From contig NC_012034.1 in assembly GCF_000022325.1 (NCBI RefSeq), forward strand, positions 248,001 through 312,000: a stretch of 64,000 nucleotides of DNA. Reading direction: 5' to 3'. This document shows, one piece after another, positions 36,922-46,087 of this stretch. Below the pieces are notes generated by a model. That model ran no database searches. It was not told where the DNA came from and worked only from the letters and a program-made list of their open reading frames with translations. The number at the start of each line of letters is the position of its first letter. Within the stretch, counting starts at the first letter, position 1. Source of the stretch: Caldicellulosiruptor bescii DSM 6725 (GTDB lineage: Bacteria > Bacillota > Thermoanaerobacteria > Caldicellulosiruptorales > Caldicellulosiruptoraceae). Both the position numbers and the translations under genes were made by a program.

Positions 36922-36990
36922 TTTGAAAAAACATATTTTAATAAAATTAAAATAAAAGTATTCTAAATTTTAATATTATTAAAATTACAC

Positions 36991-37019
36991 TTGCAACATA
37001 TTAAAATTTAGAGTATAAT
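36991..37019 (+). promoter_or_regulatory. Sigma-A-type promoter for the DUF2089 operon
   Basis: TTGCAA (36991-36996), a 17-base spacer, and a perfect TATAAT (37014-37019). It lies 35 bases before the chosen start codon. Confidence 0.8.
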
Positions 37020-37053
37020 TAATTTCAACAAAAGAATAAGGGTGGCAAAAGAA

Positions 37054-37419
37054 ATGAGGGTAAAGCTATTGAGCAAATGTCCTGTATGTGGTTCTGGGCT
37101 TGAAATTGTCAGGCTAAGGTGTCCATCTTGCAAAACTACTATAGAAAACAGTTTTGAGTATAACAAGTTTATGAAATTAACAGATGAACAACTTCAATTT
37201 GTTGAGATGTTTCTAAAAGCAAGGGGGAACTTCAAAGAAATGGAAAGGGAACTTGGACTTTCGTATCCAACACTCAGGGCAAGACTTGAAAGTATTTTAG
37301 AGGTACTTGGTCTTAAGGACAGTGGCAAGAGACAGGATACAATAGAAGTTTTAGAGATGTTAGAACGCGGTGAGATTAGCCCTGATGAAGCTATAAAAAT
37401 ATTAAAAGAGGAGGATTAA
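37054..37419 (+). CDS. DUF2089 protein: zinc ribbon plus HTH regulator
   Basis: 121 aa from ATG 37054; AAGGGTGG is 9 bases upstream, better placed than for GTG 37042. A zinc ribbon (CPVCGSGLE...RCPSCK) is followed by the DUF2089 helix-turn-helix (KLTDEQLQFVEMFLKARGNF...ELGLSYPTLRARLE), resembling a sigma-like DNA-binding helix pair. The C-terminus (ERGEISPDEAIKILKEE) resembles the start of the SHOCT-like unit found in the next gene. Likely a regulator of its own operon. Confidence 0.85.
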   Translation: MRVKLLSKCPVCGSGLEIVRLRCPSCKTTIENSFEYNKFMKLTDEQLQFVEMFLKARGNFKEMERELGLSYPTLRARLESILEVLGLKDSGKRQDTIEVLEMLERGEISPDEAIKILKEED

Positions 37420-37424
37420 GTATT

Positions 37425-37859
37425 ATGAAAGAGGAGATATTAAGAATACTAAAAATGGTAGAAGAAGGCAAACTTGATGCTGAAAAGGCATATGATATGC
37501 TTGAGATTATTCAAAAGAAAAGCTTTAGTCCAACTGAACAGCAAAATAAAGGTAGGATACTCAGGATATTGGTAAGTTCGTCGAATAATGATGAGGTTAA
37601 AATAAGTCTGCCAATTGAGTTTATAAAGAGCATGATAAAGGCGACTGGTCCAAAGTTTATTCAAAAGATAGTTGATCAGTCAATTCAAAGAGGAATTGAA
37701 AATATCACTCATGAAGATAATGATAAATCTAATTTTCAAAACATTTTTGAAGGTGTCGATATTAATATGGTTTTAAGTGCTATTGAAAGTGGTCTTGTGG
37801 GTGAAATTGTAAACATTCAATCTTCAAATGGGGATAAGGTTTATATTGGGATTGAATAA
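37425..37859 (+). CDS. SHOCT-like / YvlB-type domain protein
   Basis: 144 aa. N-terminal helices (EEILRILKMVEEGKLDAEKAYDMLE) match the SHOCT-like domain found at the head of YvlB/LiaX-type envelope-stress proteins. The C-terminal region (RILRILVSS...LPIEFIKSM...GPKFIQKI, ending GDKVYIGIE) forms a second domain. It is 5 bases after the DUF2089 gene. No membrane segment. Homologous operons are often linked to envelope stress; that role is inferred here. Confidence 0.75.
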   Translation: MKEEILRILKMVEEGKLDAEKAYDMLEIIQKKSFSPTEQQNKGRILRILVSSSNNDEVKISLPIEFIKSMIKATGPKFIQKIVDQSIQRGIENITHEDNDKSNFQNIFEGVDINMVLSAIESGLVGEIVNIQSSNGDKVYIGIE

Positions 37860-37891
37860 ATTTTATTCTTATAAAGGTGGTTTTTAGGAAT

Positions 37892-38149
37892 ATGAGAATA
37901 ATAGTAGGCAACCGCGATGAAAGAAAAATAAATACATATTTTCCTCTTTTTGCAGTAGCATTTTTGTTAAGATTCACACCAAAATTTGTGCTTAAACATA
38001 CCTTAAAAAAAGCACAAGCAAAGATATCGTTTGATGACATGGATTTTAGAGCCATCTCACGCGCAATTTATTCTCTTGGAAAGTATAAGGGATTAGTTAT
38101 TGTGGAGATAAAAGACTCAGATGGTTCAGAGGTGATAATAAAAATATGA
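37892..38149 (+). CDS. Small paralogue of the preceding protein's C-terminal domain
   Basis: 85 aa from ATG 37892 (AAAGGTGG upstream). It follows the same pattern as residues ~45-144 of the preceding protein: RIIV near the start, P-x-F then a hydrophobic stretch, TPKFVLK, an AI helix, and a final D-S-D-G-S-E-V-I-I-K-I strand. It lacks the SHOCT-like head. It probably arose by partial duplication and may pair with the longer protein. Confidence 0.6.
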   Translation: MRIIVGNRDERKINTYFPLFAVAFLLRFTPKFVLKHTLKKAQAKISFDDMDFRAISRAIYSLGKYKGLVIVEIKDSDGSEVIIKI

Positions 38150-38333
38150 AAAGGAAATCATGATGAGTTACTACGCATTAAAGGAAAGTACGCTAATCTT
38201 TATTTAAAGCAGTTTGCAACAAAATATTATTTTTAGTTTGTTAAATTAAGCTAATATAAAACTTAGCACATAAAGGCTATAATTGTAATGTATTAGATTT
38301 TTCATTTTAATATGGGAAGGGAAACTGATATTT

Positions 38334-38807
38334 ATGAAAAGCAGAATTTACATAAGATGGGCACTTGTCTTTGTATGGATGACTGTAATTTTTTGTTTCT
38401 CAGCACAGGAAGGTGCTATTTCACATCAAAAAAGTTTTTCAATAGCAATTTTTGCGGAGAAATTTATAGAATTTTTTACGGGAAAGGATTTGATTAACTC
38501 TCATAATAGGAAGAATTTTGAATTATTTATAAGAAAACTTGCACATGTAACAGAATACTTCATTTTAAGTATGCTGTTTTACAAAGCGTTTTTTGAATGC
38601 AACAGAAATTCAAAAAAGTCTTTTATATTGACATTTATTTTTTCTGTTGCCTACGCAATTTCAGACGAAGTTCATCAGATATTTGTATCTGGTAGAGGAC
38701 CAAGCGCTGTTGATGTAATGATTGATACAATTGGTATAATTGGCTATCTTTTGATTAAAAGGACAAAAAATATAATAAAAAATAGTTTAAAATTTTGTTG
38801 TAAATAA
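38334..38807 (+). CDS. VanZ-family membrane protein
   Basis: 157 aa with four membrane helices and the VanZ pattern: W-x-x-V-I-F-x-F-S at helix 1 (WMTVIFCFSAQ), RKLAHVTEYFILS at helix 2 and DEVHQIFVSGRGPSAVDVMID before the last helix. VanZ proteins are linked to low-level teicoplanin resistance in enterococci, but most members have no known function. Start ATG 38334 follows GGGAAGGG. It ends at a strong terminator. Confidence 0.85.
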   Translation: MKSRIYIRWALVFVWMTVIFCFSAQEGAISHQKSFSIAIFAEKFIEFFTGKDLINSHNRKNFELFIRKLAHVTEYFILSMLFYKAFFECNRNSKKSFILTFIFSVAYAISDEVHQIFVSGRGPSAVDVMIDTIGIIGYLLIKRTKNIIKNSLKFCCK

Positions 38808-38811
38808 AATT

Positions 38812-38842
38812 AAACGGCTGGTCTAAAAAATTGGCCAGCCGT
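38812..38842. terminator. Terminator between convergent genes
   Basis: AACGGCTGGTC pairs with GGCCAGCCGTT around a ~9 base loop. It lacks a strong T-run on the plus strand, but its position after vanZ and at the stop of the minus-strand gene supports the call. Confidence 0.65.
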
Positions 38843-39333
38843 TACCATTTATATCTAAACACAGTCCACATAAGAAAACTGCCTATTGTGAAAATCAATA
38901 TTCCAATGACAAGCCTGGTTTTGTCAACTTTTTCTTCAATTTCATAGCCTCTTTTTAAAATCTTAATTTGATATGCGTGTATATCCAAATCTCCGCCATG
39001 TTCCCTACAAGCTCTATTAAAAATTCCTTTTACATATACAGTATCGCCTTTTACTCCATGTCTTCCAAGATATTTAATTATTTTAGTATCTTCATATTTC
39101 AAAAAAATACCAATTGCATTGTTACCATCGTGAACATTGACCCAAGCGTAATTTCCTCTTTTCATTATTTCGCCTATAGCTTCTCCTTGAAACTCGATAA
39201 ATTTGCCGTCATATTTAAAAGCATTATTTATAAGCGTATTGCTATCAATAGGTTTTGCCAAAGAAGTTTCGGTTAAATATGATACCTCTATTCCAATTAA
39301 TATCAATAATAACATAAATAATTTTCTTGCCAT
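38842..39333 (-). CDS. Exported OB-fold protein with C-terminal membrane anchor
   Basis: 163 aa. Signal-like helix (residues 1-25), an OB-fold-like domain (~30-125, with FIEFQGEAIGEIMKRG and YAWVNVHDGNNAIGIFLKYED, then GDTVYVKGIFNRAC), and a C-terminal membrane helix (IGILIFTIGSFLMWTVF). The pattern resembles bacterial OB-fold proteins related to cytochrome c maturation-like CcmE or DUF5689, but I cannot assign one. It is the last gene of the minus-strand Trk run, 6 bases after trkH. Confidence 0.6.
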   Translation of the reverse strand: MARKLFMLLLILIGIEVSYLTETSLAKPIDSNTLINNAFKYDGKFIEFQGEAIGEIMKRGNYAWVNVHDGNNAIGIFLKYEDTKIIKYLGRHGVKGDTVYVKGIFNRACREHGGDLDIHAYQIKILKRGYEIEEKVDKTRLVIGILIFTIGSFLMWTVFRYKW

Positions 39334-39339
39334 CTTTTT

Positions 39340-40851
39340 TTATCCTTCCTTTGCCTCTTTAAATAGGAATGCGAAAAGAGCAATCACAGACATAAATTCA
39401 AGCCTTCCAACCCACATCATAAAAATATAGATAATTTTCAATGCATCTGGCATGGAAGGCTGGGTAATTCCAATTGAAAGTCCAACGTTGCCGAGAGCTG
39501 AGGCTGATTCAAACATTGCTGCCTTCAGAGGATACCCAAAAAACGTACCTGCAAGTGTTCCGAGCGCAAATGTTGAAATATACAAAAGTATAATAATTGA
39601 TGCATTTCGAACATGCCTATCTTGTAATGTTATTTCTTTTAGATGATGAAACTTTTCAACAACAACTGCCGAATCAGGTTTTATCATCTTTTTTATGTCG
39701 TTTACAATAGCATTTGCAAGTATTGCAAACCTCAGTGCCTTTATACCACCTGCTGTTGAGCACACAGAACCGCCCGCAAGCATGGCAATAACTATAAGAA
39801 TTATTGCTGCGTCTGACCATTCAGAGAAAAATTGCTGCGAGTAAAGTGTTGCAAATCCTGTACCTGTATGTGCAGAAAGAAAATGGTAAAATGTTTTTCT
39901 GAACGAAACTGTGCTATCTGAATAAATGCCTTTTAAAGCAACAGCACCAAGAAAACTCAAAATTGTTATTGTTGTAAAAAGGCTTTTTATTTCAGCGTTT
40001 CTGATACCTTCTTTATAATTACCAGTGAGGATAAAATAATGAAGCGCAAAATTTATTGTTCCTAAAATCATTATGGTCATGCAAATAATCTCGTATGACA
40101 GACTGTGAAAATAAATTGCATTTTGAGACTGAGGAGCAAACCCTGCTGTATCCCAGCCACCAAGAAACATCCACAGTCCTCTGAAAAATGCCATATCCAG
40201 AGGAAGACCTATTAAAACACCATTTATTGTCAAAGCCAAAGTCCCCAGAACAAGGTACAAAAGACTTACAGACCAGATTATCCTTGCTGTATGCATAACG
40301 TTAGGGAATATTTGTTCATCTCTTGCCTCACCCATGTATACCTTTAAAAGTCCGCGCATCCCTGATGCAAGAAAACTAAGGGTCATTAAAACCATACCCT
40401 GCCCACCGATGTAACAAATAAGATGTCGCCACATATTCAGTCCCATTGGTGCATGGTCTAAGTCCTGAATAAGAACAAGACCTGTTGTTGTATATCCGCT
40501 CATGACTTCAAAAAATGCATCCAGGTAGGATTTAAAATGTCCTGAAAGATAAAGAGGTACAGCTGAAATCAGTGCACCAAGCGCCCAAGTCAAAGCCACC
40601 ATGCTCATTCCAGCGCCCCACGAAAACCTTTCTTCTTTTGTGTCCCTTCCAATAAAGATGAATATAAAACTTACAATAAAAAAAAGTCCAATACCAATCA
40701 TAAGATTAAATAACATATTCCACTCGCAATACAAAAGAGAAGTTATTGCAGCTAATATTTCCACTATCCCAATTGCGCTTAAAGTTTTTCCTGTCATGTA
40801 AAGGACATGCCTAAGTTCTATATGACCATCTTTGAACTTGGTTTTGTACAT
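39340..40851 (-). CDS. trkH: Potassium uptake protein TrkH
   Basis: 503 aa, polytopic. Four pore-loop repeats with the K+ filter glycines can be seen: SGYTTTGLV, GWDTAGFAP, HTGTGFATL and SALGNVGLS. TrkH/KtrB channels take up K+ (some Na+ coupled), gated by cytoplasmic RCK subunits; two such subunit genes lie upstream. Start ATG 40851 has GAGGG upstream. A 43-residue membrane peptide gene sits between the RCK genes and trkH. Confidence 0.93.
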   Translation of the reverse strand: MYKTKFKDGHIELRHVLYMTGKTLSAIGIVEILAAITSLLYCEWNMLFNLMIGIGLFFIVSFIFIFIGRDTKEERFSWGAGMSMVALTWALGALISAVPLYLSGHFKSYLDAFFEVMSGYTTTGLVLIQDLDHAPMGLNMWRHLICYIGGQGMVLMTLSFLASGMRGLLKVYMGEARDEQIFPNVMHTARIIWSVSLLYLVLGTLALTINGVLIGLPLDMAFFRGLWMFLGGWDTAGFAPQSQNAIYFHSLSYEIICMTIMILGTINFALHYFILTGNYKEGIRNAEIKSLFTTITILSFLGAVALKGIYSDSTVSFRKTFYHFLSAHTGTGFATLYSQQFFSEWSDAAIILIVIAMLAGGSVCSTAGGIKALRFAILANAIVNDIKKMIKPDSAVVVEKFHHLKEITLQDRHVRNASIIILLYISTFALGTLAGTFFGYPLKAAMFESASALGNVGLSIGITQPSMPDALKIIYIFMMWVGRLEFMSVIALFAFLFKEAKEG

Positions 40852-40880
40852 TTTATCCAGCCCTCTTTTTCAGCACATTT

Positions 40881-41012
40881 TTATTTGTGACCAAAAAGAT
40901 AAGGAATTAAAGTGACAATGGTACCAGCAGCGATGAATCCCAGTGCAAGACCAATTTCTACAAGTACACCAATGAATGTGGTTTTTAGGTTTTTTTCTTT
41001 TTTCTTGAGCAT
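40881..41012 (-). CDS. 43-residue single-helix membrane peptide between trkA and trkH
   Basis: Minus-strand frame from ATG 41012 to TAA 40881, with GGGTGAT about 10 bases upstream. It has a charged head (MLKKKEKNLKTT), one membrane helix (FIGVLVEIGLALGFIAAGTI, then VTLIPYLF) and a short tail GHK. It is 22 bases after the RCK gene and 30 bases before trkH. Position suggests a small accessory subunit of the K+ system; the function is inferred from context only. Confidence 0.6.
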   Translation of the reverse strand: MLKKKEKNLKTTFIGVLVEIGLALGFIAAGTIVTLIPYLFGHK

Positions 41013-41033
41013 TGCACTCAATCACCCTTTTCG

Positions 41034-41699
41034 TTATTTTGAACTTATAAGACGCTTAAACTCTCTTTTAGCACTTTCACTTACAATTACAAGCAGTGTA
41101 TCACCCGGCATTATAATACTGTCTCCAGAAGGGACAAATGTTTCATTTTCTCTCATGATAGCCCCAATTATACTCTCTTTGGGAAACGGAATATCTGCAA
41201 TCTTTTTGTTTGCAGCAGGTGAATTTTGTTGAACAACCGCCTGAAAAACTATTATTTCCCCATTTTTTAACGTGGCAAGAACAGAAAGAGGTTCTATCTC
41301 CACCTCATGTTCGATTATCTTTGCGATAATATCAGTTGAAGATATCACATTGTCAACCCCAAGCCTTTTCATAACGTTTATGTTTTTAGGGTTGTTTGCC
41401 CGTGCTATAGTTCTTTTTACTTCAAATACTTTTTTAGCAAGCTGGCATGATATGAGGTTATCCTCATCCTTTCCGGTTACGGCAATAAAAAAGTCACACT
41501 TGTGGACCTTTGCATCAGCCAAGGTATCTAAGGATGTTCCGTCTCCTTCTATAACTGTTACGTTTGAAAACTCTTCGGCAACTTTCCTGCAAAGTTCTGG
41601 CTGCTGTTCTATAACTGTTATCTGATATTTTCCTCTCTCTGCTAAAAGCTTTGTTAAAAAATACCCTACTTTTCCACCGCCAATAATTACAATTTTCAT
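41034..41699 (-). CDS. trkA: TrkA-type RCK regulator of K+ uptake (second copy)
   Basis: 221 aa. N-terminal Rossmann NAD/ATP-binding domain (IIGGGKVGYFLTKLLAERG, Asp/Glu at end of strand 2 as VIEQQPE) and C-terminal RCK_C domain (NETFVPSGDSIIMPGDTLLVI). It should form the gating ring under TrkH. It overlaps the preceding trkA-like gene by 4 bases. Confidence 0.9.
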   Translation of the reverse strand: MKIVIIGGGKVGYFLTKLLAERGKYQITVIEQQPELCRKVAEEFSNVTVIEGDGTSLDTLADAKVHKCDFFIAVTGKDEDNLISCQLAKKVFEVKRTIARANNPKNINVMKRLGVDNVISSTDIIAKIIEHEVEIEPLSVLATLKNGEIIVFQAVVQQNSPAANKKIADIPFPKESIIGAIMRENETFVPSGDSIIMPGDTLLVIVSESAKREFKRLISSK

Positions 41700-42316
41700 T
41701 TATTCACCTTCTTTTCTGCCACTACCATAATATCATTTTCCTGAAGCCTGATATTTTTATTCTTGAAATAAAAGTGTTCATTTCGGATTATTCCAAAAAG
41801 ATAGCAATTTTCAGGAAGAATTATTTTATCCAGACCTTTCCCAATATCATCTCTCTTTGGAGTAATGTACTTAAAAAATACATCATCTTTTCCAAACCTG
41901 TGCTTATGCCTTATTTCACGTGAAAGAAGAATTGATTTAATATACTCAACAGCCAAGGTTGTAGGACAGATTGTTTCAAGCCCGAGAGAATGAAAGATAT
42001 CTTCTCTCAGAGGGTCATAAATCCTTGCTATAACCTTTGGTACATTATAAATCTCTTCAGCAATCTGAGCAGTCATTATGTTAGTACTATCATCAGGTGT
42101 TACTGCTGCAAGGGCGTCTGCCTTTTCTATCCCTGCTTGTTTTAAAACATCTTCATCTATTACAACACCCTGAATCTTCATGCCATTAAAGTCAGGTCCA
42201 AGTCTTTCGAAATTTTTTTGGTCAGAGTCAATCACAACAACGTCGTGCCCCTCATCTGCTAAAGACTTTGCTAATGTTGAGCCTACTTTTCCGCACCCCA
42301 CAACTATTATATACAA
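41696..42316 (-). CDS. trkA: TrkA-type RCK regulator of K+ uptake (first copy)
   Basis: 206 aa from TTG 42316, preceded by AGGGGTG, which gives the expected start IIVVGCGKVGSTLAKSLADEGHDVVVIDSD. A longer frame from 42391 adds 25 residues unlike the family. It has the Rossmann domain (~1-130) and a C-terminal RCK_C-like region (~135-205) ending in LQENDIMVVAEKK. Two distinct RCK subunits in one operon suggest a heteromeric gating ring. Confidence 0.88.
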   Translation of the reverse strand: MYIIVVGCGKVGSTLAKSLADEGHDVVVIDSDQKNFERLGPDFNGMKIQGVVIDEDVLKQAGIEKADALAAVTPDDSTNIMTAQIAEEIYNVPKVIARIYDPLREDIFHSLGLETICPTTLAVEYIKSILLSREIRHKHRFGKDDVFFKYITPKRDDIGKGLDKIILPENCYLFGIIRNEHFYFKNKNIRLQENDIMVVAEKKVNK

Positions 42317-42477
42317 TTTTTCTGCACCCCTACTTGATATTACCTCTAAAAATTCATAGATTAAATTATATTCCTTTTGCAATAGACTCACAAGAGGGAT
42401 TTTGATAAAATAAAGTAATAGAAAGTATATAAGATAATTAAATAAAAACTCATCGTAGGAATAAAAGGAGAGAAAAA

Positions 42478-44232
42478 ATGGTTAGAAAAGTTTTGTGCGG
42501 GACTGTAGCGATAGTATTTTTTGTAGTTTTTTCATTTAATATATTACCCACATTTTCACAGACTCAAATCCCAGAGTGGATAAGAATAGGTGTGTTTTAC
42601 ACTGATACATATAAAAAGTCAAGTCCGGTAGATTCTGTAAGAATTGAGGCGAAAGGAAGCCTTTTTTTAGCTATTTCTGATGACAAAAACTTTATTACAA
42701 TTGCTGATACACAAAAAAATAACCTTACGGTTTCAAAAGATGTATACAAAAAAAATAGTCAGGAAGGGCCAAATTATCATGTAGCAGTTGGAAGATATAT
42801 TTCATACAAAACAGCAGAGAATAGCTTAAAAAATTTTTCTTCATTTAAAGATGCCTTTGTTGGCTTTGTAAATGGTGGGTATAGTATATTGATTGGCTGT
42901 TTTGACAATATAAGTGAAGCAAGTAAGCTGGCAGCAAAACTTTCCGGCGCCACCATTTTTTCTTCAGATACTATGGTGCTTGTAAAAGATGAAAATGGCA
43001 AAATACTTTTTGGATTTGACGGTCAAGGTACAAGGTTTTTGATGATAATTCCACAAAAGCAAAACGGAATTGAGAGAATAAAGATTGGTGATAGATGGTT
43101 CAGGGGCAGGGCTGAGTTTAAAAGAATAAAAGGTAGTGATATAACAGTTATAAATGTTACAAAGCTTGAAGAGTATCTGTATGGTGTTATCAGGATGGAG
43201 ATTGATCCTCTGTGGCCAATTGAGGCTGTAAAAGCATTTGCAGTGATTGCCCGAACGTATGCTGTGAGAAACCTTGGCAAGCACCAGTTAATTGGGTTTG
43301 ACCTGTGCCCAACAGACCACTGCCAGGTATATGGCGGTGCAGTAGACGGCACATATGGAGAAAAATGGGCAATTGCAGCTGTTGATGCAACAAGAGGTGA
43401 GATTATAACTTACAAAGGCAACCCGATTGACGCTGTGTATTTTTCATCAACAGGCGGTATTCCAACAGAGGATTCTGAAAATGTTTGGAGGTACCCTGTT
43501 GAGTATCTGAGGTCTGTTGACAACTCTAAAGAAGCAAAAAATTCAAAGTCGTCGTGGTTATTTCAGTTTACCAAAGATGAGATAAAAAATATGCTCAAAA
43601 AAAGAAACATAGACATTGGTGATGTTTTGGATATTCAAGCTCTTGAGTACACAAAAGCAGGAAGGGTTTTGAGGCTAAAAATTGTGGGCACACAAGGTGA
43701 ATATGAGTGTCAAAAAGAAGCAACACGGCTTTTGTTTGGGCTTTACAGCCAGGCATATACAATTACAACAGATGCGGATGTAGCTGTGGTTGATGAAAAT
43801 GGGAAGGTGAAAAAGGTAAGAGTGAGCAGCCAGAAGATTTTGTTCGAGGATGGGAGTGTAAAGAATGCAGGCTATGTTCGGAAAGATCAAAGCTCTGGCA
43901 ATGGAGAATTTCTTCCACAATCAACAGCCCAGAGTGTATACCTTTCAACATATGATGAGGTGTATCAGCCTGACGATGTTGGAGGTTTTGAGAGTAAGCA
44001 GCAGACATTTTCACAGCAGTATATAGAGGTAATAAATCCGGATGGCAGCATTGACAAGGTGCCACTTGTCCCTACCACATACACATTCAATGGCAAGGGC
44101 TGGGGACACGGTGTTGGAATGAGCCAGTGGGGTGCAAAAGGCCTTGCTGAAAGTGGTTATAATTATAAGCAAATTATAAAATACTATTACACAGGAGTTG
44201 AGATTGAAAAAAGATGGGAAAATGGAAACTAA
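42478..44232 (+). CDS. SpoIID/LytB-domain protein, exported
   Basis: 584 aa. A signal peptide (residues ~1-30) is followed by a region like SPOR repeats ([21 protein letters not shown], then [20 protein letters not shown]), then the SpoIID domain ([49 protein letters not shown] and [20 protein letters not shown] at the end). It is longer than the SpoIID at 17756 and probably works on vegetative or spore peptidoglycan. Start ATG has AAAGGAGAG upstream. Its end overlaps queA by 19 bases. Confidence 0.87.
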   Translation: MVRKVLCGTVAIVFFVVFSFNILPTFSQTQIPEWIRIGVFYTDTYKKSSPVDSVRIEAKGSLFLAISDDKNFITIADTQKNNLTVSKDVYKKNSQEGPNYHVAVGRYISYKTAENSLKNFSSFKDAFVGFVNGGYSILIGCFDNISEASKLAAKLSGATIFSSDTMVLVKDENGKILFGFDGQGTRFLMIIPQKQNGIERIKIGDRWFRGRAEFKRIKGSDITVINVTKLEEYLYGVIRMEIDPLWPIEAVKAFAVIARTYAVRNLGKHQLIGFDLCPTDHCQVYGGAVDGTYGEKWAIAAVDATRGEIITYKGNPIDAVYFSSTGGIPTEDSENVWRYPVEYLRSVDNSKEAKNSKSSWLFQFTKDEIKNMLKKRNIDIGDVLDIQALEYTKAGRVLRLKIVGTQGEYECQKEATRLLFGLYSQAYTITTDADVAVVDENGKVKKVRVSSQKILFEDGSVKNAGYVRKDQSSGNGEFLPQSTAQSVYLSTYDEVYQPDDVGGFESKQQTFSQQYIEVINPDGSIDKVPLVPTTYTFNGKGWGHGVGMSQWGAKGLAESGYNYKQIIKYYYTGVEIEKRWENGN

Positions 44233-45254
44233 GCGACTTTCACTATGACTTGCCAGATGAGCTGATTGCACAAAAACCTGTAGAGCCGCGGGACAGCTCA
44301 AGGCTCATGGTTATTTTGCCAGACGGCAGGATTGAGCACAGAATTTTCCGCGATATAGTTGAATATTTAAATGAGGGTGACTGTCTTGTTCTAAATAACT
44401 CTAAGGTCATACCAGCAAGGTTAATTGGGCAAAGGGAAGAGACTGGCAGTTTTATAGAGTTTTTACTTATAAAAAGGCTTGATATAAACACATGGGAGGT
44501 CATGACACGGCCTGGAAAAAAGGCGAGAAAAGGGAGAAGATTTGTATTTGGAAATGGAGAGTTAAAAGCTGAGGTTTTACATGTAAACAGAGAAGAAGGT
44601 ACAAGGGTTGTAAGGTTCTACTACGATGGGGTGTTCGAAGAGGTTTTAGAGAGACTGGGCAAGATTCCTCTTCCACCATATATAAAAGAGGAGCTTGATG
44701 ATCTTTCAAGATATCAGACAGTGTACAGCAAAGTGCCTGGTTCTGCTGCAGCACCAACTGCAGGTCTTCACTTTACGGAAGAGCTACTTAGCAGAATATC
44801 AAAAAAAGGTGTTGAAATTTTGTATGTGACACTTCACGTTGGGCTTGGAACTTTTAAGCCTGTTAAGGTTGAAAATGTAGAGGAGCACAAGATGCATGAG
44901 GAGTATTATGAAATCTCTGAAGATGTTACAGAAAGAATAAATAGAGCAAAAGAACTTGGTAAAAGAGTGATTGCGGTTGGGACGACATCTTGCAGGGTTT
45001 TAGAATCGTGCTGTGATGAAAATGGAAAAGTAAAAGCTAAAAAAGGTTGGACAGATATATTTATCTACCCTGGCTATGAATTTAAAGTTCTTGACGGGCT
45101 TGTTACAAACTTCCATCTTCCGGATACTACCTTGATGATGCTTGTCTGTGCGTTTGGCGGATATGAGAGAATCATGAATGCTTACAAGATTGCTGTCGAT
45201 ATGCGTTATAGGTTTTTCAGCTTTGGAGATGCAATGCTGATATTGAGAAGATAA
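44214..45254 (+). CDS. queA: S-adenosylmethionine:tRNA ribosyltransferase-isomerase
   Basis: 346 aa, full length. It moves the ribosyl part of SAM onto 7-aminomethyl-deazaguanine in tRNA, making epoxyqueuosine. Family motifs: [70 protein letters not shown] and [16 protein letters not shown] 44214 overlaps the previous gene. No tgt follows here. Confidence 0.95.
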   Translation: MGKWKLSDFHYDLPDELIAQKPVEPRDSSRLMVILPDGRIEHRIFRDIVEYLNEGDCLVLNNSKVIPARLIGQREETGSFIEFLLIKRLDINTWEVMTRPGKKARKGRRFVFGNGELKAEVLHVNREEGTRVVRFYYDGVFEEVLERLGKIPLPPYIKEELDDLSRYQTVYSKVPGSAAAPTAGLHFTEELLSRISKKGVEILYVTLHVGLGTFKPVKVENVEEHKMHEEYYEISEDVTERINRAKELGKRVIAVGTTSCRVLESCCDENGKVKAKKGWTDIFIYPGYEFKVLDGLVTNFHLPDTTLMMLVCAFGGYERIMNAYKIAVDMRYRFFSFGDAMLILRR

Positions 45255-45348
45255 ATTTATTTCTATAAATTCTAAAATTTGTTAATTTACAATTAATAGG
45301 TTTTAATATATAATAATCTTAAGCCAAAATAAGAGGAGTTGTTAAAAT

Positions 45349-45987
45349 ATGGATGAGATAAAGCAAATGTTAACTCTTGTCTTAGAAAAGGTTGATAGCA
45401 TTGATAAAGGCTTGGAAGAAGTAAAACAAAGGCTTGACAGGGTAGAAGAAAGGCTTGATAGAGTTGAAGAAAGGCTTGATAGAGTTGAAGAAAGGCTTGA
45501 TAGAGTTGAAGAAAGACTTGACAGAGTAGAGGAAAGACTTGACAGGGTAGAGAAAAGACTTGATGCAGTAGAGAAAAGACTTGATGCAGTAGAACAAAGA
45601 CTTGATGCAGTAGAACAAAGACTTGATGCAGTAGAACAAAGACTTGACACTCTTGAGAAGAGGGTTGACAAGCTTGAGGTTGAGACAGCCAAGAATTCTG
45701 TTATGCTCGAAGATCTCAAAAGAAAACTTGAGCTTATGGCAGAAATCCAGCAATCTCACTTTGATCAAGACAAGCGTGAACATGAAGAGCTGAGAAGATA
45801 TGTTGATGGCAGATTTGCTGTTATTGAGTTTGCTATAAAACAACTTTCAAGCGATATGGAAGAGATGAAAAAGGATATAAAAGAATTAAAAGAAAACAGA
45901 GTAAAGATTGAGGTTTTTTATGAAATCCTTGGTAGGCACGAGGTTGAAATAAGCAATCTCAAAAAAGCTGTATTTTCAGCAAATTAG
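45349..45987 (+). CDS. Coiled-coil protein with twelve tandem heptad repeats
   Basis: 212 aa. Residues 28-111 are twelve consecutive 7-residue units of the form R-L-D-x-V-E-x (RLDRVEE, RLDAVEQ), an ideal parallel coiled coil. Flanks are also helical and charged; there is no membrane segment. Similar proteins occur as variable-length paralogues in Caldicellulosiruptor-type genomes (from memory). Start ATG follows AGAGGAG. It ends at a terminator just before the Wadjet genes, so it is a separate transcript. Function unknown. Confidence 0.75.
   Translation: MDEIKQMLTLVLEKVDSIDKGLEEVKQRLDRVEERLDRVEERLDRVEERLDRVEERLDRVEERLDRVEKRLDAVEKRLDAVEQRLDAVEQRLDAVEQRLDTLEKRVDKLEVETAKNSVMLEDLKRKLELMAEIQQSHFDQDKREHEELRRYVDGRFAVIEFAIKQLSSDMEEMKKDIKELKENRVKIEVFYEILGRHEVEISNLKKAVFSAN
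45430..45681 (+). repeat. Tandem 21-base repeat inside the coiled-coil gene
   Basis: Twelve in-frame 21-base units. One block has three identical units (AGGCTTGATAGAGTTGAAGAA) and another has three of AGACTTGATGCAGTAGAACA plus A, so units have been copied in local blocks. Confidence 0.9.
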
Positions 45988-45992
45988 AATAA

Positions 45993-46030
45993 GAGGGGCT
46001 GTATGTGAAAATGTTTCAGCCCCTTTTTTG
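45993..46030 (+). terminator. Terminator after the coiled-coil gene
   Basis: AGGGGCTG pairs with CAGCCCCT around a ~15 base loop, followed by TTTTTTG. It separates the Wadjet operon from upstream genes. Confidence 0.85.
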
Positions 46031-46087
46031 TTTGGTAAGATGTGATATAATTTAAGATAAGATTTTGAGGGAAGGTAGAACTTTAAG

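Noticed and set aside
38312..38497. 61-codon frame overlapping vanZ
   Set aside because: It is a shifted reading of the vanZ gene, whose own frame has clear family motifs.
42317..42391. Longer N-terminus for the first TrkA protein
   Set aside because: The 25 extra residues are unlike RCK proteins, and TTG 42316 has AGGGGTG just upstream.
45430..45681. Regular short repeats that could suggest a CRISPR array
   Set aside because: Units are 21 bases, contiguous without spacers and in frame as protein heptads.
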